A stretch of 64,000 nt of DNA. Origin: Beroe forskalii. Lineage: Eukaryota; Ctenophora; Nuda; Beroida; Beroidae. Made by a program: the position numbers and the translations under genes. Location of the stretch: assembly GCA_011033025.1 (NCBI GenBank), contig WFMF01000185.1, positions 204,001 through 268,000 of the forward strand, read 5' to 3'. Under the pieces are notes generated by a model that saw only the letters and a list, made by a program, of their open reading frames with translations, was not told where the DNA came from and made no database searches. This document shows, piece after piece, positions 10,641-23,235 of the stretch; the first letter of the stretch is position 1, and every line of letters begins with the position of its first letter.

Positions 10641-11715
10641 TACTACATTGGTTGCGTAAGAATCCTTCATTTCCGTTGCATTACAGTACTTTCATTGCTC
10701 AGACGGCCCGTGCACTTATATTCACCTTTTGCATAATTCGACCGTACGTTTCATCTTATTCATCTTATTCACCTTTATGAAAATGTTCAAATGCTACATT
10801 CCAACATTATATTTTGTTGTTTATGTTACTTGATATTTAATCACGTGGGCGGTGGGACTATGAAATCCCCCACAATGTACACTTACAGACGTATCAAATG
10901 TTACTTGTGTATTGTGCAATGATAAGTTATTACAGGCAGCCCTTGAATTGTATGTCGGGTAATACGGACATGGTATCGAGGTTTTGGCAATTAACTAATT
11001 AAGAAACAGCGCATGTAATTGTAACAAAATAAAAAACTATACCTAACGAGTGGACGAGTTTTGTGTGATATTTCATCTCTTTGCAAGCCTCTCTTTGATT
11101 TTCAGCATGATCCAATAACTATCGTACCTACAGCAAGCTGAATTTCAGCACGGCCGTTGATATAAATTTCGGATTTCAGATGTCTCACAATCTCTGGTCT
11201 ATGACTACGTAATATTTGACAATTTTGCAAATTGCAGAGCTTTATGCCACTACTTCCATGCAATTGTGCTCAAACGTAATCCATGCACATTGCACGTGGC
11301 ACATGATCAGTTCATGATTCATCATTGCATGTGATCATTAAATTTCGGAAAGTTTTAATTTCTCATTTTTATATGGTAACAGAGCTATACATCATAATAT
11401 AATGGAGATTGGAGTACGGTACTACACACTAAGTTAACGTAAAATCGACAGAGTATCAAAATGTACATATCGGAGGAGAATGATTGATATGATCACAATT
11501 GCCAGTTTAGAAACCGTCAGTCCACCATAACCCAAAATTCATCGTTGAGGTGGTTTCGTATTGTTGTGGGTTGTTTTGGGTTGTTTTGGGTTGTTTCGGG
11601 CTGTTTCGAAACCATACGAAACAGCACAAAGTGCATAATTCATATTTTGTGTGGAATCGGCTGGTTTCAGGTGGTTTGAATACCCCAATTTACGCAAAAA
11701 ATTTCGAAACTAGTG

Positions 11716-12332
11716 CAAAACGACGTTTATACTAAAAGGTGGAACCACCCGAAACCACCCGAAACCACCCGAAACCACCCAACCCACCCGAAACCACCCC
11801 CGAAACCACCCAACATAACTCCGAAACCACCCGAAACCACCCGAAACCACCCGAAACCACCCGAAACCACCCAACCACCCGAAACCACCCAACCCACCCA
11901 ACCCAGCCAACGGTGGGTTGGGTGGTTTCGGGTGGTTTCGGGTGGTTTCGGGTCACTCACATTTAAGTAAAATTTTGGGTCGTTTCGGGCTGGTTTCGGG
12001 ATGGTTTCGAAATTTTAGCATAAATTGGGAAACTTAAAACACCGAAACCACCCGAAACCACCCAAAACCACCCGAAACCACCCAAAACCACCCGAAACCA
12101 CCCGAAACCACCCAAAATTCATATTTTGGGTTGGTTCGGTGGGTTGGGTCGTTTCGGGTAGTTCCAAACAAAGGTAAAATTTTGCCTGTTTCAAAATTTT
12201 TGCATAGATTGGGAAATCTAACCACCAAATGACCTAAAAACGACCCAACCCACCTGAAACTATCCAAAATCCATATTCTGGGTGGGTTCGGGTGGTTTCG
12301 GGTAGTTCAAATTTAAGTAAAATTTTGGTCTG
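11716..12332. repeat. loop minisatellite CCCGAAACCAC of element A
   Basis: About 11-bp units (CCCGAAACCAC and its complement GTGGTTTCGGG) arranged in blocks of both orientations, separated by short unique pieces containing TTTAAGTAAAATTTTGG. The long frames read Gly-Trp-Phe-Arg-Val-Val-Ser-Gly or Pro-Glu-Thr-Thr-Arg-Asn-His repeats on all frames and are not genes. Confidence 0.9.
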
Positions 12333-13386
12333 TTTTGTTAGTTTCGAAATTTTTTTGTAAATTGGGGTATTCAAACCGCCTGAAACCAGCCGATTCCACA
12401 CAAAATATGAATTATGCACTTTGTGCTGTTTCGTATGGTTTCGAAACAGCCCGAAACAACCCAAAACAACCCGCCAACAATCCGAAACCACCCAAACGAT
12501 GAATTTTGGGTTATGGTGGACTGACGGTTTCCAAACTGGCAATTGTGATCATATCAATCATTCTCCTCCGGATATGTACATTTTGATACTCGTCGATTTT
12601 ACGTGGTGTAGGTACCATTACCCAATCTCCATTATATGATGTATAGCTCTGTTACCAAATAAAATGAGGAAATTTGGTAACTTTCCGAAATTTAATGATC
12701 ACATGCAATGATGAATCATGAACTGATCATGTGCCACGTGCAATGTGCATGGATTACGTTTACGAGCACAATTGCATGGAAGTAGTGGCATAAAGCTCTG
12801 CAATTTGCAAATTCTCAAATATTACGTAGTCATAGACCAGAGATTGTGAGACATCTGAAATCCGAAATTTATATCAACGGCCGTGCTGAAATTCAGCTTG
12901 CTGTAGGTACGATATAAGTTATTGGATCATGCTGAAAATCAAAGAGAGGCTTGCAAAAGAGATGAAATATCACACACAAACTCGTCCACTCGTTAGGTAT
13001 AGTTTTTTTATTTTGTTACAATTACATGCGCTGTTTCTTAATTAGTTAATTGCCAAAACCTCGATACCATGTCCGTATTACCCGACATACAATTCAAGGG
13101 CTGCCTGTAATAACTTATCATTGCACAATACACAAGTAACATTTGATACACGTCTGTAAGTGTACATTGTGGGGATTTCTATAGTCCCACCGCCCACGTG
13201 ATTATATATCAAGTTACATTAACAACAAAATATAATGTTGGAATGTAGTATTTGAACATTTTCATAAAGGTGAATAAGATGAATAAGATGAACGTACGGT
13301 CGAATTACATGCAAAAAGGTGAATATAAGTGCACGGGCCGTCTGAGCTATGAAAGTACTGTAATGCAACGAAATGAAGGATTCTTA

Positions 13387-13766
13387 CACCCGGGTTCCTG
13401 TTACGAGGGAACTCGCGAGAAGGCTCGCAAGAAAACTTACGAGAAATGTTTTCGCCGCAGTTCCTGTACAAAAATTTTCGCGAGAAAAACCACCTTTTTT
13501 CCTCGCGAGAATACTCGCGAGAAATTTGAACACGTTTTTTTGCACATTTTCCTCGCGAGAATTCTCGCAAGGAAAATACGAAAAAGGAATAATTGATTTT
13601 GGATGGAATGTTACACATAATGGGAATATCGAATTATGAGCGTCAATTACGTCCAAGCAAAACAAAAAAACTCGTGTACAGGAACTACGTTGATGAAAAT
13701 CCTGATTTCTCGCAAGTTTTCTTGCAAGTTTTCTCGTGAGTTTTTCTCGTAACAGGAACCCGGGTG
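13387..13766. mobile_element. 380-bp TA-flanked fold-back with CTCGCGAG repeats
   Basis: The terminal inverted repeat CACCCGGGTTCCTGTTACGA is flanked by TA at 13385-13386 and 13767-13768. The other arm of element A lacks it (GCGTAAGAATCC intact). The interior is rich in TTCTCGCGAGAA-like palindromes. It is non-coding, with TA duplication as in Tc1/mariner or related groups. Confidence 0.8.
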
Positions 13767-13909
13767 TAACGCACACAATGACACATTCGCGATATTTCCC
13801 TAACTGCCGCTGAACTTGCCCGGGCATGTTATGCGTCGCGCGCGAAAAATAGGCGCAAGAATTGTTACCGTTACTGACAGTGTCAGGGGCATATTGTTCG
13901 TGTGGGACT

Positions 13910-14146
13910 AAGGTGCATGTAACGTTCGTCGGTCGATCGAATGGAATCGGTCGATCGATCAACTCCATTTGATCGACTCATGTGTTTTTAATGGAAAGTC
14001 TTTAAGCTAGTAGGGAAACAACTAAATATTGCTCATTTAAACACAATTCAAGTCAACAGGGACCATTAAAACACATCATTCGTTCAAATGGAGTTGATCG
14101 ATCGACCAACTCCATTCGATCGACCGACGAACATTACGGGCGCCTT
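13910..14146. mobile_element. 237-bp MITE with GATCGATCGA-rich inverted repeats
   Basis: The left end AAGGTGCATGTAACGTTCGT and right end mirror each other with two differences. The pairing continues through GTCGGTCGATCGAATGGA for about 70 bp. It is absent from the opposite arm of element A, so it is a later insertion. The interior has no frame. Confidence 0.75.
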
Positions 14147-14643
14147 ACTATTTGTGCGCGATGTTACCCTCGGCAAAATCTTCCATCATTTCAAACAAAT
14201 GTCAGATGTTTCGTTGTGAATTATATTTTGAATGTTTTAATAAATCAGAATTTGCACACTCGGGCTCAAGTAAAGAACATTTAAGAACATTTTGGGTCAA
14301 AAAAGTGTTACCACGCATGGTTTTCAAAAGTTCAAAGCACCTTTGCTCCTTTACTCTTTTACAGTAAAACTTCTCAAACGTTCAATGGTCGTTTGGTTTG
14401 CCGTAGACTACAGCCCCAGTGTGGACGATTTTCTTTACAAGAACTACCTATTTTCTGTAGATTAAAAAACCACCATATATGCAATTACCCGGCCACTGAG
14501 GATCTTTCGTGAGCCATTTCACCCCTTTCAACTTATTTTACAATCTGATGCTTCTGACCTATGATTTATGAAGATACATATCAATAACGAGCTAGGCTGT
14601 CGGGCCTGTTCTTCGTAGCTCAAGCTGCCACAGGACATCAATA

Positions 14644-15130
14644 AGTCAATACACGTCTTGTTCCTGATTAACGATTTTAAGTCGAGCTCAGTGTTCAACC
14701 CATGTTAATAGTGATAATATAATAATGCTGTTATTTCTCCGAACCTCGCTCTTGCATTGAATAGTCGTTGTATTTTGCCACAAGAACTTTCTGTTGGTTT
14801 TAAAATTCTTTGAAGATTTATACTCAAACTTTCAACATTTCCTTTCTAGAAGGGTAAATCTGCCGCAAAATTCGCTCTCCAGGTATTATACATATTATTG
14901 ATACACGTATGGATTGGGTCACGCTGAATTTGAGCAGAGCCGTGGACACTGGACATATCCATGAGGAATCTCAATTCCTACTTGCACACGCGAAGTGAAA
15001 TAGCCCATGTCAGTGTCAACTGTGCAACATGGTGGAGGATGGAAGTCACGCTACTGATACTGTACTACAGTTATACCATCCGAATTGGAAACTTTTGCCA
15101 TGGGCTTTCCTTGAATTCACAGTGTATCGG
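14644..15130. other. no gene or repeat recognised
   Basis: Unique-looking sequence between element A and the next block of loop repeats. No convincing exon or RNA was found. Confidence 0.4.
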
Positions 15131-15139
15131 GTTGATTCA

Positions 15140-16322
15140 CGTGGGTTGGGTGGTTTTGTGTGGGTTGGGTGGTTTCAGGTGGTTTCGGGTGGTTTCGGGT
15201 GGTTTCGGTTGGTTTCGGGGCTATATTGGGTGGTTTCGGGTGGGTTGGGTGGTTTCGGGTGGTTCCACCTTTTAGTATCAACGAAAATGTTGTAACAGAG
15301 GTGCTACACTTTTAGACGATAATCAGATTTTCCAACCTTATCCAGACCAATTGAAAAATTTATTGACAGGCAATAGTATCAACAGTCGAAACTGGGTGGT
15401 TTCGGGTGGGTTGGGTGGTTCTGGGAAGGTTGGGTGGTTCTGGGAAGGTTGGGTGGTTCCGGGAAGGTTGAGTGGTTTCAGGTGGGTTCGGTGGTTTCGG
15501 GTGGATTCGGCGGTTTTGGGTGGTTTCGGGTGGGTTGGGTGGTTTCGGGTGGTTTCGGGTGGGTTGGGTGGTTTCGGGTGGGTTGGGTGGTTTCGGGTGG
15601 TTTCAGGTGGTTTCGGGTGGTTTCGGGGCTATGTTGGGTGGTTTCGGGGGTGGTTTCGGGTGGGTTGGGTAGTTTCGGGTGGTTTCGGGTGGTTCCACCT
15701 TTTAGTATCAACGTGCAAAACGAACCAAAATTTTACTTAAATTTGAACTTCCCGAAACCACCCAGAATATGGATTTTGGATAGTTTCAGGTGGGTTGGGT
15801 CGTTTTGGGTCATTTTGGTGGTTAGAATTCCCCAATTTATGCAAAAATTTTGAAACGAGCCAAAATTTTACCTTTGTTGGAACTACTGAAACGACTAACC
15901 CACCGAACCAACCCAAAATATTAATTTTGGGTGGTTTCGGGTGGTTTCGGTTGGTTTCGGGTGGTTTGGGTGGTTACGGGTGGTTTCGGTGTTTTAAGTT
16001 CCCCAATTTATGCTAAATTCGAAACCATCCTGAACAGCCTGAATTCAGCTCCGAAACCAGCCCGAAACGACCCAAAATTTTACTTAAATGTGAGTGACCC
16101 GGAACCACCCGAAACCACCCAACCCACCGTTGGCTGGGTTGGGTGGGTTGGGTGGTTGGGTGGTTTCGGGTGGTTTCGGATGGTTTCGGGTGGTTTTGGG
16201 TGGTTTTCGGGTGGTTTCGGGTGGTTTCGGAGTTATGTTGGGTGGTTTCGGGGGTGGTTTCGGGTGGGTTGGGTGGTTTCGGGTGGTTTCGGGTGGTTTC
16301 GGGTGGTTCCACCTTTTAGTAT
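15140..16322. repeat. fragments of the element A loop minisatellite, inverted orientation
   Basis: GGGTGGTTTCGGG arrays at about 15140-15275, 15391-15712 and 15900-16322 with the same unique spacers as the loop of element A (TTTTACTTAAAT, CCCCAATTTATGC, CACCTTTTAGTAT), read as the reverse complement. A 115-bp foreign segment lies at 15276-15390. This is a second, partial copy of the element interior. Confidence 0.8.
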
Positions 16323-16329
16323 AAACGGA

Positions 16330-16684
16330 GAGATATGTCATTCTGACGATGTGGAAGATTCTCCACAATGTAGTCCCGAATTCCTGTGACACTTCATTCA
16401 AGATGACATCGAGAAACGGTATGGTAGCTGTCATCCCACCACTAGCAAAGTCAAGCTCCTCGAGAAATCAAACACTCTATGACAGTTCATTTGCGGTAAA
16501 AGGACCTAAATTATGGAATAAGGTACCTAGCCATGTGAAAGCTGCAGAAACTTTTGACACGTTTAAATCTAGCTTGTCGAAATTTCTTTCCTTGATACCG
16601 GACGAGCCTCCGGTCGCTGGCTACAGCTGCAGCTGGTCCAACTCTCTGGTAGACTATTTGCCAGCGCGGTGGTCGGAACTCTGA
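16330..16684 (+). pseudogene. LINE ORF2 C-terminal fragment (Jockey/CR1-like superfamily)
   Basis: The frame from about 16349 reads MWKILHNVVPNS, then SFAVKGPKLWNKVPSHVK, FKSSLSKFLSLIPDEPP and a stop at 16682. This follows the usual order of the C-terminal end of non-LTR retrotransposon polymerases in animals (a WK-LHN block, then a GP-LWN-P block). There is no reverse transcriptase domain, so the copy is 5'-truncated and abuts the loop minisatellite. The clade is assigned by resemblance only. Confidence 0.7.
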
Positions 16685-16757
16685 TGACCCTTCCAACTCA
16701 ACGGATAAACCCTACCAAGTTACCTACCAAGTTAGTTATAATTCAAGTACGTTAGAG

Positions 16758-16845
16758 AGGGAAATGAAGCGCCTGCTAAACACGGCAACGGGACAAAAAT
16801 GAATTGAGCATGCAGGCGCAATTCTTGTTGTTGTTGTCCATTTTA
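16758..16845 (-). repeat. GCAGGCGC interspersed repeat, reverse orientation
   Basis: GAGGGAAATGAAGCGCCTGC through GCATGCAGGCGCAATTCTTG: an inverted pair of GCGCCTGC/GCAGGCGC about 50 bases apart. It lies about 75 bp after the LINE stop codon, so it may be the 3' UTR hairpin of that LINE that also exists alone elsewhere. Confidence 0.6.
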
Positions 16846-17468
16846 CCAGGAGAATAGAGGCAATTTTCAGATATTATAATTGTATAATTATCAAATCATA
16901 CAATAGTATAATTAATGTTTATATTATCAAGCCTCTTCACATAGACATGACATCTCCTTGCATCGGTCAGAAGGCAAGTGATTGGAAGGGAAGGGAACAC
17001 AGACAAAGTAACAGGATACAATGAGAGAGGATGTAAATTTTAAGCAGATCTACAAAGAGAAAATGTAAGGAAATAGTAGGGAAGGGATTGTGAAAGGGAA
17101 TGAGGAATAGAAATATATAATTTGGTCTCACCATATTTATTTCTTCTTCTTGAGTTAATTTTTCAGTTGTTCATTCTAAATTGTGAAGCAAATTAATTAT
17201 CTGAATGTCATGTAAATAGTTAAATAAAATAAATAAGAACATTTCTAACACGTTGTCAAACAGTTTTAAACTTACAACACAACACATATTAAATTAACTA
17301 ACTGAGCAGGTAGATGGAGTTCAAGAATGCTCAAGGGGAGTCATGACATGACAATATCATTGGCAAACTGAGGAGTTAAAGCAGAAAGTAAAGCATCTCA
17401 GACATCTATCTACTTCATCATTTTTCATCAATTACGGGTAATATCATATTGATTCCTAACTATGGAGT
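16846..17468. other. no gene recognised
   Basis: AT-rich and purine-rich sequence without repeats above background. Confidence 0.4.
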
Positions 17469-17621
17469 ATGGATGCACCCATTTCATGGGAAAACTGTGA
17501 ATCCCTTATAATAGTCTCACGCACATTTAACATAGCTCCTCTGCGAATAACATCCCTTGATATCCAGTGTCTCTCACATACATTTTATAAAATGCTAAAT
17601 GAAAAACCCGTCTATTACATG
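17469..17621 (+). mobile_element. LINE fragment (same family as 19223-22690), plus strand
   Basis: Matches the reverse complement of about 21270-21400: TCTCACGCACATTTAACATAGC, CATCCCTTGATATC, ACCCGTCTATTACATG. The family continues at 24608-24650 (CTCTATTTGATAAATCCG). The hAT element at 17622-23934 therefore landed in an older LINE copy. Confidence 0.75.
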
Positions 17622-19404
17622 CAAGGATCGACCGAGGCCTCGGCTCGGCCTCGGTTTTCACCGAGGCTCGGCCTCGGTCAGAATTGCCAATCCTCGGAAT
17701 GCCTCGGCCTCGGTCATTTTAAATCCCGATTCTCCTCGGCCTCGGCCGAGTTTTTATAAATTTGCCGAGGATTTTACCGAGGATTTTAAATGAAAATATC
17801 CATATTTGATAACAGGAAAAACCTGAATTTTATTTGAAAAAGGTCCAAAAATAACTAGTAGGATTAATTTGAAAGATCTTGAAACATTTGATGAACTGTG
17901 GCCATCATAGAAGTCAAAAAACTGACGTCCTTTTATTTGACGAGTCTCGTCAAAAATAGGAAAAAATGGGTAGGAAGAAATTTAGTCTATAATCTGATAA
18001 TTAAATTAATAATAGTCTTATCCAAACGTCTGGCTTAAAGGGGCTGCCGGCCAATACCCATGCTTAAGCAGTTATTCAGACTTTTAAAAACTGCCTTGAT
18101 TTTAGTGTGGCCATTGTCATCTAGAAAGTACCTAAATATGCAAAAAAAATTAATGAAATTTCACTTACTCCGAACGTTTGGCTGCCGCCCCAGACCCCTC
18201 CTAAGCATTTAACATTATGTATAGTAGTTAGTAAGTTACTGCTGCGATTTTAATTCGGCAGGTACTGTATTGTAAAATATTGATAAAATCCTATTCAAGG
18301 AGATTCAATTTAATTCACTAGCACTGCACGTCTTAAGTGGCTGCCGTGATTTTTTTCGACCAGTCTCGTCGATAATAGGCAAGAATTGAAGTGAAATCCT
18401 ACTAGGGCACCAATCTAATCTAATCCATAATCTAAACGTCTGGTTCTGGGGGCTGCCGCCTCCAGACCCCCCGCCTAGCTCTGTACTTAAGTTGCTGCTG
18501 TGAATTTTCCTCGACCAGTTTCGTCGAAAATAGGCAAGAATTGAAGTGAAATCCTATTGAGGCACCAATTTAATCTGATCTAAACGTCTGGCTTCTGGGG
18601 GCTGCCGCCCCCAAATCCCTGCTTAGCACCGTAATTTAGTTGCGCCGTGATTTTTCTCCGACCAGTCTCGTCAAAAATCGGCAAGAATTGAAGTGAAATC
18701 CTATTGAGGAACCAATTTGATCTAATCTAAACGTCTGGCAGCTGGCCTTTGGGGACTGCCGCCAACAGACCCCTGCCTAGCCCTGCCTAGCACTGCCGTA
18801 GATTTTCCTCAACCAGTCTGTTTTAAACTTTACAAAACTACTTTAAACAAAAATATACCGAAATTGAGACCTGAAGATACGTCGTAGAACGTCGAAATTT
18901 ATTGTCATTAAAAAACCACATCGTTTCCGTTTGTACGTGTACCACTGAGTCAAAAAAGAATAAATAAAGTACTCATTAATTACAATTATGGGACTCTTAT
19001 TCAACGTCCCGATCCGTGAAATTGTCGAAAATAGGCAAGATTCGAAGTTAATTCCTATTGAAGCACCAATTTTTAATCTCATCCGAATGTCTGGCTTCTG
19101 GGGGCTGCCGCCCCTAGACCCCTGCATAGCACCGTACTTAAGTCGCTGCGGTGATTTTTCTCCGACCAGTCTCGTCGAAAATAGGCAAGAATTGAAGTGA
19201 AATCCTATTGAGGCACAAATTTTTTTTTCTTTTTTTTTCACTCAGAGTGTGGCGAATGATCACTGAGCTCCTTGTTAGGGCGCTCTCACATCCTGTCACA
19301 TTCATCATAGTGATAATGTACTTAAACAGTGACAGTTTTCCCTTGTCTATTGCCTCAGCCTTCATCCCACAAAATCTGAAATACATGAAATAAAAGTAAA
19401 TATG

Positions 19405-19510
19405 AAAAAATTAAATTAAAATAAATTAAAATAAATTAAAATAAATTAAAATAAATTAAAATAAATTAAAATAAATTAAAATAAATTAAAATAAATTAAA
19501 ATAAACTAAA
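19405..19510. repeat. AAAATAAATT microsatellite
   Basis: Near-perfect 10-bp repeats in the 3' region of the inserted LINE, followed on the plus strand by long T-rich tracts to about 19620. Probably expanded from an A-rich LINE tail. Confidence 0.9.
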
Positions 19511-20638
19511 TTTTTCTTTTCTTTTCTTTTTATTTTGTTTTACGTTCTTTTTTTTAACTTTTTTTTCCTTTTTTTTGTGTTTTTTTATACATTTTTCGAT
19601 TTTTTTTGGTTTTTTTGTAATTTCATAAATCGCCTCATCAGCAGACAGCTCCTCACCACGTCAGATGTCACCACCCTGGCAAGCACAAGATATGAAGGTG
19701 TCAGAAAAAGAGATAGAATTCAGGGAGGGAAGAGCAGGAACGAGATAACCGAGAGAGATGAAGAGTATTTAGATCACGGAGTCAGCTTCTCCAGTAGAAT
19801 AACGCGGATATTTGTTCTATCGCCGTTTAACGCGAATTTCGTATATCTAGTATATTCTAGCCAATCTAGAGGCTTAGAGTTTTGAAAGTTCTTACTTATG
19901 TACCATTTAGCAGATAGATTTAGATAATTAATGGTCGGGTCGATATGGTTACATAGCATGAAGAATATCTTATTTCTATCATCATAATAGGCGTCTATGT
20001 TAATCTTAAAGGACGAGTAAAGCGAAATTTAAGGTATATTTAAAAAATCATATTATGATAGGTATCATAATTGAAAGCACTTTAGTCAAAGTCCGATGTT
20101 TCTATTCACTTCCTACCGCACGCTATAGCTAAATCAAAGAGCAATTCTAGGCGCAAAATATGATGCAGTATGGTCCCCAGTATCAAATTACACCCTGAGT
20201 TCACTATGTAAACACAGTATATATATTGCACTGTTATTGGCGGTTTTGATTGATTTTTTCACGCCTCGATTATTAATTAGATTTTTTGGTTTCTTTTATT
20301 GACTCAGAAAATTGAGAATTCCACTAGACGAAACAAAACGGTGTTTAACCACTCATATGGGATAGATAATTATACCAAAACGCAAGATAAATAACATACA
20401 AAGTACATAACATGCAAGGTCGCGTGGATAGGAAGGGGACCAGATTTCGACATCAAGTGCATGTGATGTATGATAAATATATGGAAGGGAATATCTCGTC
20501 TTGTGGGTGTGGTAGAATCTTCGTTTTTTAACGATTAGATTAGAGAATTGCCCTAGATTCTGTGTACAACGTCTCAGAACGATATTTGAACAAAATTTCT
20601 TCGCTTTACTCGTCCTTTAATGAATTTTTGCAGCTTAT

Positions 20639-20848
20639 CTAGGAATAGCTGTGTGTGTGTGGGCATTTTAGGAATATATGTTCTAGAGTTTCTAAGGAGG
20701 TATGGCAAAGACTGCACTGACCATTGTCCGTTGCAATTTTCATTTTGTATCTCATATATTTACAGGTTGATATCCGCATAAATAACTTATATTGAAATTG
20801 AATTAATTTATAATTGTTGGTAATGCCATTGAATGTATTATCTAGCAC
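20639..20848 (-). pseudogene. LINE C-terminal Cys-His motif
   Basis: The minus-strand frame contains CSLCHTSLETLEHIFLKC, the C-x2-C-x8-H-x4-C motif found near the C-terminus of L1/Tx1-type ORF2. It belongs to the same LINE copy as the RT frame and is separated from it by decayed sequence. Confidence 0.75.
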
Positions 20849-21602
20849 TACTGTCCAGTCTATATGTACTTTAGCGAAAGACCAGGAATTAACATATCTC
20901 TATTACATACGAATGAAATGAGTATGTAATAGGATATAAATATTGAGTAGCTTGCTACGAAATATTTATATCTAATTTATCACGCGACACTCGAAGAGTG
21001 GAGCCGTGATAAATTTAGATATGTTATGAATATTTCGCTAAAATATATAATCAGTCGAACGTGTTCTGCATATTTTACAACATGTAGGTTATATGTAGCT
21101 GTGGTTTGGGGATGACTGTGAATAATATTCATCTTGGGGCTATAAATTACATGGGATACAAAGACGCATGATAACTTGGCATGTAATTAGCAAAGATCTA
21201 TTTTATATAATGTTGATGTAGAGAAGATATAACATTGATGCGGTGTCGGATTTATCAAATAGAGCTCATGTAATAGATGGGTTTTTCATTTAGCATCCTT
21301 ATAAAGTGTATGTGAGAGACGCTAGATATCAAGGGATGTAATTCGAAGAGGAGCTATGTTAAATGTGCGTGAGACTATTATATAATCTTTATTAAGGTGC
21401 GTAGTCCATGCTTTGAGTGCAGGCAGATCGTCTGGTGAGGAAGTAACCTGCTTCTCACCGCGGATTTTACCTCCATTAACCGATTTACATATATTTTTAT
21501 TAGCGTCCTTGAAAAATTGCAGGCTATCCTTCTTATCGATTCTGGAAATATCTCTATGCGTCACCATCGGGCAGTTGAATTTTCTAATCGCCATTTTTAT
21601 AT

Positions 21603-22690
21603 CTACATAGGTTTTGGGGTAATAACAGTACTATCTAAATTCCAGCGTTCGCAGAATAGATTGTATGGCATCAGGGTGTTATCATCATCCATGAAATCTG
21701 TAATATACAAGATACCACGTGAAATAAGACCATTGTTCCATAATCTGGAGCCAATATCTGTAATATTATAATTGTTCCAGACACAATGGTTCGTACAACT
21801 GCCCTTAGCAGTAGTTGATTTAGTTTTCCAATCTTGATAGCATTTTAATAAATCCCCAACAATAACATAGCTTGGGTGAGCGAGGGCATTTTCTATCGAG
21901 ATTTCAGGTTCGTTTGGAAATTTTAACTGACTTACTAAAACGTTCTTCCAGTTATGTCTGAATTTCGGATCCAATAATTTTCTAATAAGAGTCAGCTTAA
22001 GACTTATAGTAAACTCTGAAAAATCGAAAAGGCCCAAACCTCCACAACTAGTGCTCCTTTTTACCACCTCCTGTTTAATCTTATCTCGCTTGCAGCCCCA
22101 CAAGAAGTTAAAAGTCATGGTGTCGATCTTCCTGATTAGAGTGACTGATGGATTAATCATGGGTGAAGCTAGGTATGAGAATTGCGCATAGATCAGAGAT
22201 TTTATAATTGTGACTTTGCCCATGAGAGTGAGATCCCTCCTATTCCATATGTTTACCCAAGATTTAGCTTTTGTTATTTTGGCTTCATAGTTCACTTCCA
22301 TAATATCTGTTATAGACATATTATTCGCAAATTGTATTCCGAGTGCAACAAAACTACTTTGAATAAAATCTGGGTTGTAGTTTCTATCCGCGATGTTTTT
22401 TAACAGTTTGGGGTTATCCTTAGCTCTGCCTAGAGGAATGCATTTAGTTTTATCTACATTACATCTACAACCTGAGTACTGACCAAAGTCACTAAGTTCA
22501 AGGAACACCGCCTCCAGGCACTCAATTGATGCATCAATAAACATATCTGTATCATCTGCAAATAAGCTCAGGAGGATATCTATCCCATTAACTTTTATAC
22601 CTTTTATATTCGGGTTTCGCTTTAGTTTCAGCGTGAAAATTTGCGCGACTATAAGAAAGAGAATTGGTGAGAGCGGACTGCCCTGATGTA
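21603..22690 (-). pseudogene. LINE reverse transcriptase, C-terminal two thirds
   Basis: The frame starts inside the RT domain at QGSPLSPILFLI and has the active-site block LFADDTDMF about 45 residues later. A GRCNVDKTKCIPLG block follows, then SFVALGIQFANN, KAKSWVNIWNRRDLTLMGK (thumb region) and NFLWGCKRDK. This order is typical of L1/Tx1-clade polymerases. The frame stops at 21603, but homologous sequence continues in other frames (KAWTTHLNKDYIIVSRTFN near 21370), so the copy is inactive. It carries no endonuclease domain. Confidence 0.85.
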
Positions 22691-23235
22691 GAGGCACAAA
22701 TTTAATCAAATCTAAACGTCTGGCATCTGGGGGCTGCCGCCCTCGACCTCTCCCTAGTCCCTAGCACTGTACTTAAGTTGCTGCCGTGAATTTTCCTCGA
22801 CCAGACCCGTCGAAAATAGACGAGAATTGAAGTGAAATTCTATTGAGGAACCAATTTAATCAAATCTAAACGCCTGGCTTCTGGGGGCTGCTGCCCCCAG
22901 ACCCCTGCCTAGCACTGTAGGGCCTGTGGTACTCACGTTCCTGCCATGATTTTGTCTTTGAAGAGTCTTGTAGAAAGTAGGCAAGAATTGATGTGAAATC
23001 ATACTGAGGCACCAATTTAATCTAATCTAAACGTCTGGCTTGTGGGGGCTACCGCCCCCAGAACCTTGCTAAACATTGTCAACTAGGAAGCAACGTCAAA
23101 CCTAAAACACTGTTAGGCTACAGAAGTGAAAGAGGTCGAAAACTCGAAATTGACAAATGCCCGCAAGACCAAATTTTAAAAGCCTTTGTCTTGTATTATA
23201 GGTATCTTTCTATGCAAAACAATACCTATTACCTA

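Larger units (their letters stand above)
5743..14643. mobile_element. giant fold-back element A (composite, with nested insertions)
   Basis: The left arm (about 5743-11715) and right arm (about 12333-14643) are reverse complements once later insertions are removed. Each arm is then about 1.67 kb. The matching blocks are 5743-5880 with 14508-14643, about 7700-8163 with 13770-14460, and 10643-11715 with 12333-13384. Insertions in the left arm are the 1.7-kb unit at 5881-7563 and the Tc1-like fold-back at 8166-10640. Those in the right arm are 13387-13766 and 13910-14146. The loop is a CCCGAAACCAC minisatellite. No transposase was seen. Terminal target duplications are not clear. It resembles FB/Foldback-type elements in structure only. 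Confidence 0.8.
19223..22690 (-). mobile_element. 5'-truncated LINE (L1/Tx1-like) inserted in hAT copy 1
   Basis: A target-site duplication GAGGCACAAATTT flanks it (19210-19222 and 22691-22703). Copy 2 of the hAT element has the empty site. A T-rich end at 19223-19245 is the poly(A) of a minus-strand insertion. The 5' end is truncated exactly at the QGSPLSP block of the reverse transcriptase. Confidence 0.88.

Noticed and set aside
11550-12542. Long open frames on several frames reading WFRVVSGGFG or PETTRNHPKPP repeats (also 15140-16390)
   Set aside because: All are translations of the CCCGAAACCAC minisatellite in different frames; no conserved start, splice site or unique domain.
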